Shown here in pieces: positions 17,946 through 28,000 of a stretch of DNA of 42,548 nt. The notes below the pieces were generated by a model. It did not search any database and was not told the origin of the DNA. It saw nothing but the letters and a program-made list of their open reading frames with translations. Made by a program: the position numbers and the translations under genes. Each line of letters opens with the position of its first letter. The first letter of the stretch is position 1. This DNA is from Tritrichomonas foetus (lineage: Eukaryota > Parabasalia > Tritrichomonadida > Tritrichomonadidae), in contig MLAK01000046.1 in assembly GCA_001839685.1 (NCBI GenBank), positions 90,663 to 133,210 of the forward strand, read 5' to 3'.

Positions 17946-18320
17946 TTAAATACATTCATTCATCGTTTTTCTATACAATATTTTCATAATTCCCAATTTT
18001 TCATATAGTGGCATTTTTTCATATATCAAAAAGTTTATATTCAGAATGTTTTTCAGATAATGACCTGTAATTTCTTCACAATTTTGTGAAATTGATTTAA
18101 ACTTTTTCAAATATTTATTTATATACCTAACTAAGGTAAATTAATTGGCCTGAAAACGTATTTATTCATTTTCTTCATTTGAGAATAAAAGCGAAAACAT
18201 TTCCAAAGTTAATTTGTCGATATGAAAATCTATTGAATTCGATTTTTCGCTAAAGATATTATCAAATTTATCTAAAATCACTCCATGCATTGAAAAGTTG
18301 ATAAATTTGCTGTAAACCAT
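17946..18320 (-). pseudogene. Possible relic of a BTB/ankyrin-family gene
   Basis: Two minus-strand frames look like pieces of one protein. The first runs from ATG 18320 to TAA 18164-18162 (52 residues, containing SIDFHIDKLTLEMFSLLFSN); the second, shifted by one base, is open from 18140 to TAA 17948-17946 (containing ISQNCEEITGHYLKNILNIN and FLIYEKM). Order and wording recall the N-terminal BTB-like part of the large ankyrin-repeat families of trichomonads, where a segment such as ENCEEIL..A..LNI..LI follows (from memory, not checked). No ankyrin repeats follow. It starts about 70 bp from the CRM1 ATG, divergently. Confidence 0.3.
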
Positions 18321-18389
18321 TGAAAAAAACAAACAAAAAAGTGAATCACAAAGAAAAAGATTTGTGATTAAATTTCGAAGAGTGAAATA

Positions 18390-21380
18390 ATGGAGCATTT
18401 GACGCAAGAAGGAACTCCAGTCGATATTTCTTATTTCGATTTAATAGTAAATAACCTATACAATGTAGATCAATCGAGACCTCAAGAGCTGGTTTCCGAG
18501 GCCAATGCTGTATTAATGAAATTTCAAGAGCGTTCGGACGCATGGCTCGTTTCGCAACAAATTATTACAGAATCACAGCAAATACAATCGAAATTCATTG
18601 CTTTACAGACATTCACGCAAGGCGCCCGCGAAAAATGGGGAATGATTGACGAAAATCAACGAGCCTTCTTCAAGCGCTTTTTTTTCGACTTATTTTTTCA
18701 ATGGAGTTATTCGGATGTCGCTCCGACTCTCATGAGCGAAGCCTGCCGCGCTTTAATCGAAGTATTGAAAAATGAATGGCCTACCTACTGGCCTAATTTC
18801 ATGATAGACTTTTTAAATGCATGCAAAAAAAGTCACTCGACAACTTTAAACGGTCTGAAATTACTCGCCATTCTTTCCGAGGAAACTCATGAATACACAG
18901 ATGATATGCTGACAAGTGATCGAATGAGTGAATTTTCAAGAGCTTTAGAATCAGATTTTAACCTTATTTTTACATATTTAGAAACCGTTTTTCTTGAAAT
19001 AAAAGATCAAAATATTATCGAGCAAGCTTTGCATACACTTTCACATTATCTTCGTTGGATTGATTTACAAACAATTACATCTACTCCTCTTTGCCACCAT
19101 TTAGTTACAAACCTTTATCCAATACCACAAATGAGATTAGCTGTGCTTTATTGTTTTGATGCAATAGCTACTCATTCTTCAGCTACAGCTGATCAAAATA
19201 TGATTCAAATTTTCGAAATTCTTGTTCATAGTATTCACCAAACTTTAATAGCAGAAAATCAACCAATTACCGAAGTTTATGCAGAACCAACGATAAACAA
19301 TCAAATAATTAAATCACTTGGTCATTTTTTAGTTTTAGATCAATCAAATTTATTATTAGGAATTCTAACAGAACCAGCTGCGATGGCACTTCATTGGCTA
19401 TGCCAGCTTACCGCCAAATGTTCAATCGAAACTTTTAAAGTAGCCGTTGAGTTTTGGCTAAGTTTGACAAAAACATTTTTTCTGGAATCACATAAAGTTC
19501 AACCACCCAAAGAACTCATTTACCAATTACAGGAAGTGTTTATTAATCGAATTACGCGTCCTCCAGAATTTTCTTTTCTCGTCCCTGATGATTTTGATTG
19601 TGATGATCCTGTTTTTTATGAAAATATGAGACAAACGATTGTATGTCTCTCAAATCTATCTAGGGTCAATATGGTTCAACAACTGTTGAATTTTTTACGT
19701 AGTGCACAAAATAATGAAGGCATATTATTAAGTTGTTGGTCAATTGGTGCAATTTCCGGATCTTTACAAAAAAATGAAGAACAACAATTTTTAGTAGAAG
19801 TCATAAATTATCTTTATGGCTTTCTTCAACAAAATCTTCCACAAGATACACAAGCTTTATTTTGTGGATGTTATTTATTTATTTTATCTCTATATCCACG
19901 TTTCCTGCATAATAATTGGTGCTATTTAAAACAACTTCTTGAAAAAATCATCCAATTTATTCGTACACCTTTTCCACCATTACAAAAAATGGCTGTAAAT
20001 ACTCTAAAAAGTATTGCAACCAGTATTCCTGGTCCACTTTTGATGAAACACATGGATCAACAACAATCTTTCATTTACAGTATTTTAGAAAATGCTGAGC
20101 AGCTTGCTTCTGTCCTTCCAATGGATTTTGTTCCGCCTTTATATGAAGCAATGGCAATTATGATTAAATCACACAATAATGAACAAGAGAAGGCTTCAAT
20201 GGTTTCGAAGTTACTTGTTTTACCTGTTCGAAGCTGGGAACAATCTCTCGTGCAGCTTAATACTGATACATCATGCGACAATGAAATAACTATGAAAGTG
20301 CTATTTCCAATTGATATTTTTGGAAAAATTATTCTTATTTCGAATTTTGCGTTTTATCCACAAATTGAAGCAGTCATTACTCGTACAATGGATCTTTACA
20401 GATTTTATTCGATTGAAGTTTCCAAACATTCAGCTCATCCTAATCTTCTTGAAATTAAAACACAGATTTTATTACTTTATGAAGCATTTTTAAAACAACA
20501 TCCTGATTCAGAAATCGTTCCAGGACTCGTTGAAATGTTAACACAAGATTATGTTAATTCTCCGCCTGATTTTCGATTTTATCAAATCATTGATTGCTTT
20601 ACAGCTATGGTTGATACACTTGGCTCACAATCACAACAATATGTTGTTCATATCGTAATGAATGTCGTTGTTCCAACATTTGACATGATCAAAGAATCAT
20701 ATAATGCTTATCCAGAAATAAGACTCTCACATTTCAAGCTTTTGAATGTTTTAATGACGAAAGTATTTTCTTCTGTTCAATCATTCAATCTTGATATATT
20801 TACATCAATGCTTGATTGTCTATTATATGGAGTATCACATCCTAAACATGATATATCATCAATTGCATTAAGTTGTGTATCTGGATTACTTAGTGATGTT
20901 GATTCAAATCCAGAAGAAGACTTTCGAAGAGTTTTTTATGATACATTTTATATAAAAATATTATTCCAATTGTTTAATGTACTGACTGATCGAAGCCATA
21001 AGTTCATATTTTCACAATTAGTTAAAACACTCATACATTTGTTCCAAATCATTCAAAAAGGTAAAGTTCATCTTGATGGAAACCCAAATACTGATAATGG
21101 TGTTGCGAATGCACTTGCTGAAAAGCTATCAAATGATTTCCCACATATCCGGCCATCTGATTTACTCGAATTATCAAGAGCACTCATTATGGAATCAGCC
21201 AACTTTGGCCAATTTCAAGAATTGTTAAGAAACTTCCTTATTGGATCCAAAAAAGTTTTACCAACAGATCGAGATTTATATCAATCTGAAATTGAAGATA
21301 GAGAAATGAAAATTTCTGGTCTTGCTGGTCCAGCCAACCCATCTGATGGTCTGCCAGAGGACCAAATTTGCGAATTTTAA
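18390..21380 (+). CDS. XPO1: Exportin-1 (CRM1), nuclear export receptor
   Basis: 996 residues, ATG at 18390, slightly shorter than animal CRM1. An importin-beta N-terminal domain spans about residues 32-110 and binds RanGTP; the CRM1 region with EVLKNEWPTYWPNFMIDFL and LLAILSEETHEYTD follows. The acidic-loop counterpart DDFDCDDPVFYENMRQTIVCL precedes the NES-cleft segment SCWSIGAISGSLQKNEEQQF, in which Cys449 aligns with human Cys528. Next is YPRFLHNNWCYLKQLLEKI, and the end is the typical C-terminal helix and acidic tail (QSEIEDREMKISGLAGPANP, then PEDQICEF). CRM1 exports proteins with leucine-rich export signals and several RNPs through nuclear pores. No TCA initiator is obvious near the ATG; AAATTTCGA lies just upstream, as before the RRM gene. 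Confidence 0.95.
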   Translation: MEHLTQEGTPVDISYFDLIVNNLYNVDQSRPQELVSEANAVLMKFQERSDAWLVSQQIITESQQIQSKFIALQTFTQGAREKWGMIDENQRAFFKRFFFDLFFQWSYSDVAPTLMSEACRALIEVLKNEWPTYWPNFMIDFLNACKKSHSTTLNGLKLLAILSEETHEYTDDMLTSDRMSEFSRALESDFNLIFTYLETVFLEIKDQNIIEQALHTLSHYLRWIDLQTITSTPLCHHLVTNLYPIPQMRLAVLYCFDAIATHSSATADQNMIQIFEILVHSIHQTLIAENQPITEVYAEPTINNQIIKSLGHFLVLDQSNLLLGILTEPAAMALHWLCQLTAKCSIETFKVAVEFWLSLTKTFFLESHKVQPPKELIYQLQEVFINRITRPPEFSFLVPDDFDCDDPVFYENMRQTIVCLSNLSRVNMVQQLLNFLRSAQNNEGILLSCWSIGAISGSLQKNEEQQFLVEVINYLYGFLQQNLPQDTQALFCGCYLFILSLYPRFLHNNWCYLKQLLEKIIQFIRTPFPPLQKMAVNTLKSIATSIPGPLLMKHMDQQQSFIYSILENAEQLASVLPMDFVPPLYEAMAIMIKSHNNEQEKASMVSKLLVLPVRSWEQSLVQLNTDTSCDNEITMKVLFPIDIFGKIILISNFAFYPQIEAVITRTMDLYRFYSIEVSKHSAHPNLLEIKTQILLLYEAFLKQHPDSEIVPGLVEMLTQDYVNSPPDFRFYQIIDCFTAMVDTLGSQSQQYVVHIVMNVVVPTFDMIKESYNAYPEIRLSHFKLLNVLMTKVFSSVQSFNLDIFTSMLDCLLYGVSHPKHDISSIALSCVSGLLSDVDSNPEEDFRRVFYDTFYIKILFQLFNVLTDRSHKFIFSQLVKTLIHLFQIIQKGKVHLDGNPNTDNGVANALAEKLSNDFPHIRPSDLLELSRALIMESANFGQFQELLRNFLIGSKKVLPTDRDLYQSEIEDREMKISGLAGPANPSDGLPEDQICEF

Positions 21381-21689
21381 TACATGTTTATAAATATGTT
21401 CGTAATTGTTATTAATTGTTTTTCTATGTAATTTTTTTTTTTTTGATTTTCTTTCTTAATGTACACATGGGAATTTACAGGTCTTTAAAAATTTGGTATC
21501 AATTGTTGATCTATATGTGATACATGTATGAATAATATATTACACCATACATCTCAGTTTTTTCACCTTTAACAGGTATATGATTAATGATGCATCAAAA
21601 AGTGAGGAAATTACATTCAAAATCTGTGGAAAATTGAGTAGGTTTGCTTAGATATTCAATCAGAATTTGACCAAATACCGAGCAATTAA
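21381..21689. promoter_or_regulatory. HRD1-like gene upstream region
   Basis: A 309-bp spacer between two plus-strand genes. A poly-T run lies at 21431-21443. TTTCACCTT at 21561-21569 matches the core of the element found (in the same orientation to the gene) before RPSA and the RRM gene, 121 nt before the ATG. TTCAATCAGAATT at 21656-21668 may be the initiator. No gene. Confidence 0.35.
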
Positions 21690-23279
21690 ATGGCGATATC
21701 TTTCACGATTTACTCTATGATCTCGCTTTCCATTTTCATTTCTGCTGTTACGAAGGCATGGATGGAAACAAACGACATTTGCGAAACATGTATCGAAATT
21801 ATTACCAATAACTCATATTTCGTTCTTATTTTGAATATGTTCTTGGTCACAATTTATGCATTCCTCCGGCAAATTCGCGTCTTTTTTTTAGGGGAATTCA
21901 TGAATTCCGAGTATCAATCCGCTTCCTCAGAACTTGTCAAATCAATTGTCCCAATCCTGTTTCCAATATTATACCAATACGCAAAATCAGAACCAAGTCT
22001 TTATTTCCAACTCGTTCCTGCAATCATGGTTACATATTTGAAGGAATTAGTCATCATCAAAATCAACAGCTTTTCACTTACTCTCAACGGCGTGACGGAA
22101 GCAACCCATGTTAAGTTGTTCATTTTAAACATTATTTTGTTTGCTTCATGCTTCCAAATCACGGTTAATTATTATGCTCATCCAGATTCATCAAAACATT
22201 ATTTAATTGGAGGAATTGCATCATTATACATTTCTTGTGCAATTCGTTTACTTCAATACATGCAAAAGCATCTTTACTTTTTGACTGATTTAAGTAATGG
22301 CACGGATGTGAAATCATTCCATACAAATAAAATCATTGACTTGGTTTATTCATTCATTTCCATCATCGCATGCGTTATTTGCCACTTGGATTATGTATCT
22401 GTGGACATTTCCGATCGCTGGCACCTGCTCATTGATCTCATCAAACAGTCAACAATGATTCTTCATAATATATCTGATTACCTGAAATGGGTAGGCCTAT
22501 GCAAACAAATAAATACATCTCTAGAATCTCCAACTGATGAAGAATTAGAAAACAACGACATCTGCATCATTTGCCGTATGAAGATGAATAAAAATGATTC
22601 CAAGAAAATTCCCTGTGGCCACTGCTTCCACACCGACTGCCTTTCTATATGGGTTGGAACACAACAAAAGTGTCCCATTTGCAGCTCGGATATTTCTACA
22701 TTATTCAAGAAGCACCTAGCCGAAAAATTATATCTCAGAGAAGTTCAGGATGAAATTGTATTCGAGGCTAACAACAATGCGAATCAAAACCAAAATAGAG
22801 ATAATAACATTGATGATATTTACCAAAACGAGATTCAAGAATTAATTGAATTTGAACAACTACTAGAGCAACACTTTGGGGAAAAGCAGTTCGAACCAGA
22901 AGAAGCCTTGAATGAAATGCAAAGTGAAAATGTGAATACTACTGAAAATGTGAATACGAGTGAAAATGTAAATAATACTGAAAGTGTGAATACTACTGAA
23001 AATGTAAATACTACTAAAAATGTGAATACTACTGAGGATGTAAATACGAGTGAAGATGTAAATACTACAGAAAATGTGAATACGAGTGAAAATATTGATC
23101 AAAATATACCGAATGTTAATCCATTTGCGTTCGGTTTAAATATCCAACAGGAAAACAAGCCTGTAAATCAAGTTATACAACAAAAGGAGGAAATATCGAA
23201 GGAAGAAATTTTAAGAGAAATTGAGTTAATGAAAAAGAATTTGGAGAACCTCCAAAAAATTGTGGAGCAAATGAGCTAA
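21690..23279 (+). CDS. HRD1/synoviolin-like membrane RING-H2 E3 ubiquitin ligase
   Basis: 529 residues. Residues 1-270 hold about six hydrophobic segments, with YAFLRQIRVFFLGEF after the second, like the conserved loop of HRD1. A RING-H2 domain follows at 292-331: CIICRMKM, then PCGHCFHTDCL and CPIC, giving all eight zinc ligands in the order of HRD1. HRD1 sits in the ER membrane and ubiquitinates misfolded proteins in ERAD. Downstream is a low-complexity tail: a hexapeptide array NVNTTE/NVNTSE at residues about 412-470, then a basic/acidic coiled coil (EEILREIELMKKNLENLQ). The tail lacks the Pro-rich region of animal synoviolin. Stop overlaps TAAAA. gp78/RNF145-type ligases are the alternative. 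Confidence 0.88.
   Translation: MAISFTIYSMISLSIFISAVTKAWMETNDICETCIEIITNNSYFVLILNMFLVTIYAFLRQIRVFFLGEFMNSEYQSASSELVKSIVPILFPILYQYAKSEPSLYFQLVPAIMVTYLKELVIIKINSFSLTLNGVTEATHVKLFILNIILFASCFQITVNYYAHPDSSKHYLIGGIASLYISCAIRLLQYMQKHLYFLTDLSNGTDVKSFHTNKIIDLVYSFISIIACVICHLDYVSVDISDRWHLLIDLIKQSTMILHNISDYLKWVGLCKQINTSLESPTDEELENNDICIICRMKMNKNDSKKIPCGHCFHTDCLSIWVGTQQKCPICSSDISTLFKKHLAEKLYLREVQDEIVFEANNNANQNQNRDNNIDDIYQNEIQELIEFEQLLEQHFGEKQFEPEEALNEMQSENVNTTENVNTSENVNNTESVNTTENVNTTKNVNTTEDVNTSEDVNTTENVNTSENIDQNIPNVNPFAFGLNIQQENKPVNQVIQQKEEISKEEILREIELMKKNLENLQKIVEQMS
22924..23096 (+). repeat. Coding 18-bp minisatellite in the HRD1-like gene
   Basis: About ten imperfect copies of an 18-base unit encoding N-V-N-T-T-E or N-V-N-T-S-E, all in frame. 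Differences are mostly synonymous or S/T and E/D exchanges, so the repeat is older than a recent slippage event and length change in multiples of 18 would keep the gene open. Confidence 0.9.
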
Positions 23280-24319
23280 AAAAGCGAATTATATATAAAA
23301 TTTTGTTAATATGATCCCTTTTTATTTTATTTTTCTTTTTCTTTTCTCTTTTTTTCTATTATTTTTTTTAATTATATTTCTTCCTCATATTATTGTGAAT
23401 TGAGTTAAAGAAAATCATCATTTTTTGGGAATCTCATAATACAACATAAGAAATGCAACATTAGAAATGTAACATNNNNNNNNNNNNNNNNNNNNNNNNN
23501 NNNNNNNNNNNNNNNNNNNNNNNNNNNNNNNNNNNNNNNNNNNNNNNNNNNNNNNNNNNNNNNNNNNNNNNNNNNNNNNNNNNNNNNNNNNNNNNNNNNN
23601 NNNNNNNNNNNNNNNNNNNNNNNNNNNNNNNNNNNNNNNNNNNNNNNNNNNNNNNNNNNNNNNNNNNNNNNNNNNNNNNNNNNNNNNNNNNNNNNNNNNN
23701 NNNNNNNNNNNNNNNNNNNNNNNNNNNNNNNNNNNNNNNNNNNNNNNNNNNNNNNNNNNNNNNNNNNNNNNNNNNNNNNNNNNNNNNNNNNNNNNNNNNN
23801 NNNNNNNNNNNNNNNNNNNNNNNNNNNNNNNNNNNNNNNNNNNNNNNNNNNNNNNNNNNNNNNNNNNNNNNNNNNNNNNNNNNNNNNNNNNNNNNNNNNN
23901 NNNNNNNNNNNNNNNNNNNNNNNNNNNNNNNNNNNNNNNNNNNNNNNNNNNNNNNNNNNNNNNNNNNNNNNNNNNNNNNNNNNNNNNNNNNNNNNNNNNN
24001 NNNNNNNNNNNNNNNNNNNNNNNNNNNNNNNNNNNNNNNNNNNNNNNNNNNNNNNNNNNNNNNNNNNNNNNNNNNNNNNNNNNNNNNNNNNNNNNNNNNN
24101 NNNNNNNNNNNNNNNNNNNNNNNNNNNNNNNNNNNNNNNNNNNNNNNNNNNNNNNNNNNNAACATTAGAAATGCAACATAAGAAATGCAGAATGATTTAT
24201 GTTTTTATGTCAATGAATCATTATAAAAATGATTCATTATTCCACACAATGGAATTAATCAAAATATAAAGCAATATTGGCATCATATAATTTATCTATA
24301 TTCAGATTTTATTATACAT
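23280..24319. other. Assembly gap with flanking 14-bp repeat
   Basis: Positions 23476-24160 are 685 unknown bases. The sequence on both sides consists of AACATAAGAAATGC / AACATTAGAAATGC units (about 23440-23475 and 24161-24189), so the gap most likely spans a larger tandem array of this unit. Before it, 23316-23385 is a T-rich tract. No gene is visible outside the gap. Confidence 0.85.
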
Positions 24320-24703
24320 TTATTCAAAATCGTCATCATTATGGGTAGGGAAGACAGGCGGCTGGTCAGGCCTATTTCTGTCAATTCTGGGAGCATTTGG
24401 ATCGAATGGGCGCTTCTCCTCAACAAAAATCGTTCTGCCAAGAAATTGCGTTTGATTTAATGCTGCCATTGCAGCTTTTTGATCTGCCTCGCTCGCAAAA
24501 GAAACAAAAGCGCATCCTTTAGTTTGACCATTTCGCGTGATTGGAATAATGACTGATACAACACGTCCGTATTTGGAAAAAAGATCGCGAACTTCGTCTT
24601 CACTGGCGGAATATCGAAGCCCACCAACATATACTTCGTAAACTGGTTTGGCTAGCTTAATTCTAAAGCGAGGATCGTATACTGGCTTGTTATCTGATGA
24701 CAT
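24320..24703 (-). CDS. Single-RRM RNA-binding protein, 127 aa
   Basis: One RNA recognition motif fills residues about 22-98. RNP2 is VYVGGL and RNP1 is KGCAFVSF, both with the aromatic residues used to stack on RNA, and the helices SEDEVRDLFSKYG and ADQKAAMAALNQTQF lie in the expected places. Short basic/acidic tails flank it, the C-terminal one with RIDRNRPDQPP. There is no RS domain or zinc knuckle, so a small splicing, mRNA-binding or translation factor is possible but no specific orthologue can be named. The upstream region carries three GGTGAA elements. Confidence 0.9.
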   Translation of the reverse strand: MSSDNKPVYDPRFRIKLAKPVYEVYVGGLRYSASEDEVRDLFSKYGRVVSVIIPITRNGQTKGCAFVSFASEADQKAAMAALNQTQFLGRTIFVEEKRPFDPNAPRIDRNRPDQPPVFPTHNDDDFE

Positions 24704-25049
24704 TTGGAAAATCGAAATTTAAGTAATGACTGACATGTTATTTGAAAACTTCACCAGACGGTTAGAAGGTGAAATATAAGGTGAAATTCCAAAATCTTGA
24801 AGGTGTTGAGGAAAGAATTTTCTTGTAACATTAAATACTGAAGCATTGAGATAAAATTTGAAATTCACATTTTGAATAAATCAAAATATTATATATCTCT
24901 CTGCATTATGACCGATCATAAAACATTAATATTTAAAACTTTTAGAAAATAAATTCAATAAATAATTATGAATAATTATAATTTTTACAAAATAATATTA
25001 TGGATTACAGACAAAATATATATTTAACATGATGATTTCAAAAATAAAC
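24704..25049. promoter_or_regulatory. RRM gene promoter region
   Basis: Plus strand shows TTCACC at 24750-24755, AAGGTGAA at 24765-24772 and ATAAGGTGAAATT at 24776-24788; the last is identical to 13 bases upstream of RPSA. On the minus strand AAATTTCGA lies 9-17 nt before the ATG, similar to CRM1. From 24840 to 25049 the sequence is AT-rich with no frame. Confidence 0.45.
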
Positions 25050-28000
25050 TTACGCATCAAGGAGATTCAATTCGTGAATAAGTTGTGATTTTACCTCCAT
25101 TAAATGTTCAATTCTTTCCATTGTTTGATTTTTAACCTCCTGGAAAGCTGTAAAGTCAACAGTACAGTCTGTGAAGCTAGCTGGCCTTGATGAACTCAAG
25201 AATTTAAGAAGAGAAGTATCATTTTCATCAAATTGATTGTTTCCTTTCTTCTTCAATTGTTTTTTAATTCTGTTGATTGATGCACTTGTTTCTTCAATTT
25301 GTTGTTTAAGGACTTCATTTTCAAGTTCAGCATCATTCTTTTTATCATCATTGTAGTAAATGTTGTTTTCGTTCATTAAAATAAGATCAATTTCATCTTC
25401 TTGAGTTGTTGAGTGCTTGCTTTCAATTTCACGGATTTTATTTTTCAAGACTTCATTTTTCTCATTTAATTCTTTTAACTTCTGAGTTAATTTATTCACT
25501 TGCGAAGGATCATTTTTTGGTGGACCAACCAATTCACGCAAAGCTTGAATTGTATTCATGAACTGTTGTTTCTGTCTCTGCTTCATTTCAGGTGGCGTTT
25601 TTTCATTTTTAATTGCAACTTCACGGGATTTTTCTTCGATTTGGCTTTTAAGTTCAACTAAATGCTTCCGTTTTTGTTCAATATCAATTTTCATTATTCG
25701 ACCGTTCAATACGGCGTTTTCAATTTTCATTCTAATGTCGTGACAATGATTCCTCGTTTTCATGAAGGATTTTTCGGCTTCTAAAGATTCAGCTCGCTTT
25801 AATTCTTCTTCTTTTCGTAATTTTTCAATTAATTGTTGGTCTTCTTTACGGAGTTCTTGAATTTCATTATTTGCTTCAAGGTAAGGTAAAATTATATTTT
25901 TTACTTCCTGTAATAATGACATACTTAATTCTTGAATTTCATTTGATTCATCCCCAAGTTCTTTTGAAACATGCTGAATATAAGGACGCAAATCAAAGAA
26001 ACATCCGATTGTTGGCTGAATAATTTCCGAAATTTGTGAGACTTTTGGATCAATTTGCAAAACATTATTAATTCCAATATTTTCATTCATTATTTCACCA
26101 TTTGGCATCATATGATTTATTATTCCATTATTCAACATTTCAATGTTGTTTGTCATATAAAGAGAATCAATTCCAAATCTTTGAACAAAAACATGTTGAA
26201 CAAATGCAATAATTGCATGAAGATTATAATTAACGAAAGAAGAAACAGCAGTTTCTCTAAATAGATTATAAATTTCTCTAAGTTGCTTTGGTTGATCTTT
26301 GATTATGAAAAGGGTATAAAGAATTGAAGAAACAGCGAAATTTCGTTGGAAGATGGCAGAATGATGAATTAGACTTTCTGCTTGAAGATCAAGATGAAGA
26401 GTTGCAGTTAAAGCTTCTGGTGTTAACGAAGTATTTGATGTATCATGAAACTCAAGTGTTGAATAAACATATTTATAAGCAACATCAACAAGTGGAAGAA
26501 TATCAAAGCTATTAATTAATTGTTTGACTTCATGAATCATAGGAAAAACAATTTCAAGTAAAATGTGATAATTAGATGAGAAAAATGGTGGCTTTTCACA
26601 TTCATTAACCGAATGAAACCTTTCAAGAATATCAAAAAGTTTCTCTTTGTATTCATTACTTAAACATTGGGCATTTGAAATAGAACTTAGTGATTTAAAA
26701 ATCGAAATTACAAAGTTGTAAAAAGCTAATGGCTTATAATCAAAGGTTTGATCAGGATATTTCTTCTTCAGTAATGAACAAAGTTTGTTAATTTGTAAAA
26801 AGAGCTTTATATTCGATTGAATATAAGTTATTTGATTATTCAGTCTTCTATAGTAATGAAGTGAGGTTAACTTTTTGGTTTTTTCAAGTACATTTTTTGT
26901 TAAAATTTGGAATTTACTGTCATCAAATTCCAAATTTTGAAGTGAAGTTAAAACAAATGAACGAAGAGATTCAATTAATTCAGTAACAGCTTGATTATTT
27001 TCAGTACTTGAACTGTCTTTTAATGAAGATGGTTGATTTCCGATGTTTCTTGAAATACTGAATGTAAAAACAGTGCTTGGCAAAATCCAAGAAAAGTTGC
27101 AATATGGGATAATTTCACCAAATGACGGAATTATATTATCATATAAATAATCATCTGGATTTGAAATGATTGACAAATCAATGTACAGCCATTTCATGAA
27201 GAACTCTGCGTTGCATTCAAATGAAACATTATCAAAATTAAACAAACTGAACAAAGCAAGTGAAATATTATATAAATCATTATCGAAATCTTTCAATTTC
27301 AAACTTTTATCTGAAGATCCTCCAATTAATTCTATGAATTTAGAATAACGAGAAGGAAAATCTCGATAAGGGGAAATTGAATCAATTTGTTTTAAAATTA
27401 AATCAGGTAAAATAAACCTTTTCATTATCTTTTTATGTTTCAGTGAATTTTTATAATTTTTGATTGGTTCTTTCATTTGAATTTCTAAATTTTCGTCTTC
27501 TGATTTCTCACTATAATTGATATGTTTTTCTTGGTTACCATTTTGATCGGAAAGATTATCTTCATTTTCTTGATTTTCTTCACTTTCCTTACTTTCATTT
27601 TCAACATTGATTTTATTATCTTCATTTTCTTCAGCTTTTTCTTCTTCCTCTTCCTCTTCTTCATCATTTTCGTCTTCAGAACTGCTTCCTTTTGCACTTT
27701 TGTTTTCTTTGTCACTTTTATTTTCTGTTTCACTTTTACTTTCCGCATCACTTTTATTATCTTTTTGATTGATTTCGGAAGCTTGGTCTTTATCACTTTC
27801 TTCTTCAATCTCGCTTTCTTTTCTAGAAGCTTTCTCAGGTTTATTATCTTTTTCTGATTCTTCTTCTTCTTTACCAGATAAAGCATTCTCAACGTCAGAT
27901 TCACTTTCTTTTTCAGAAACTTTTTCATTATTTGACTCTTTTCCTTGTTCATTTACTTTCTCATTCTCATTTTCTACCTGGCCTTGATTTTCGAAATTAG

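Noticed and set aside
23461..24165. A 234-codon frame made of unknown residues
   Set aside because: It is the run of N bases and carries no information.
27485..27987. Several long frames antisense to or overlapping the charged block of the 1595-residue gene
   Set aside because: Compositional shadows of Glu/Lys-rich codons; the antisense product would be pure Phe/Ile/Ser and the sense shift pure Lys.
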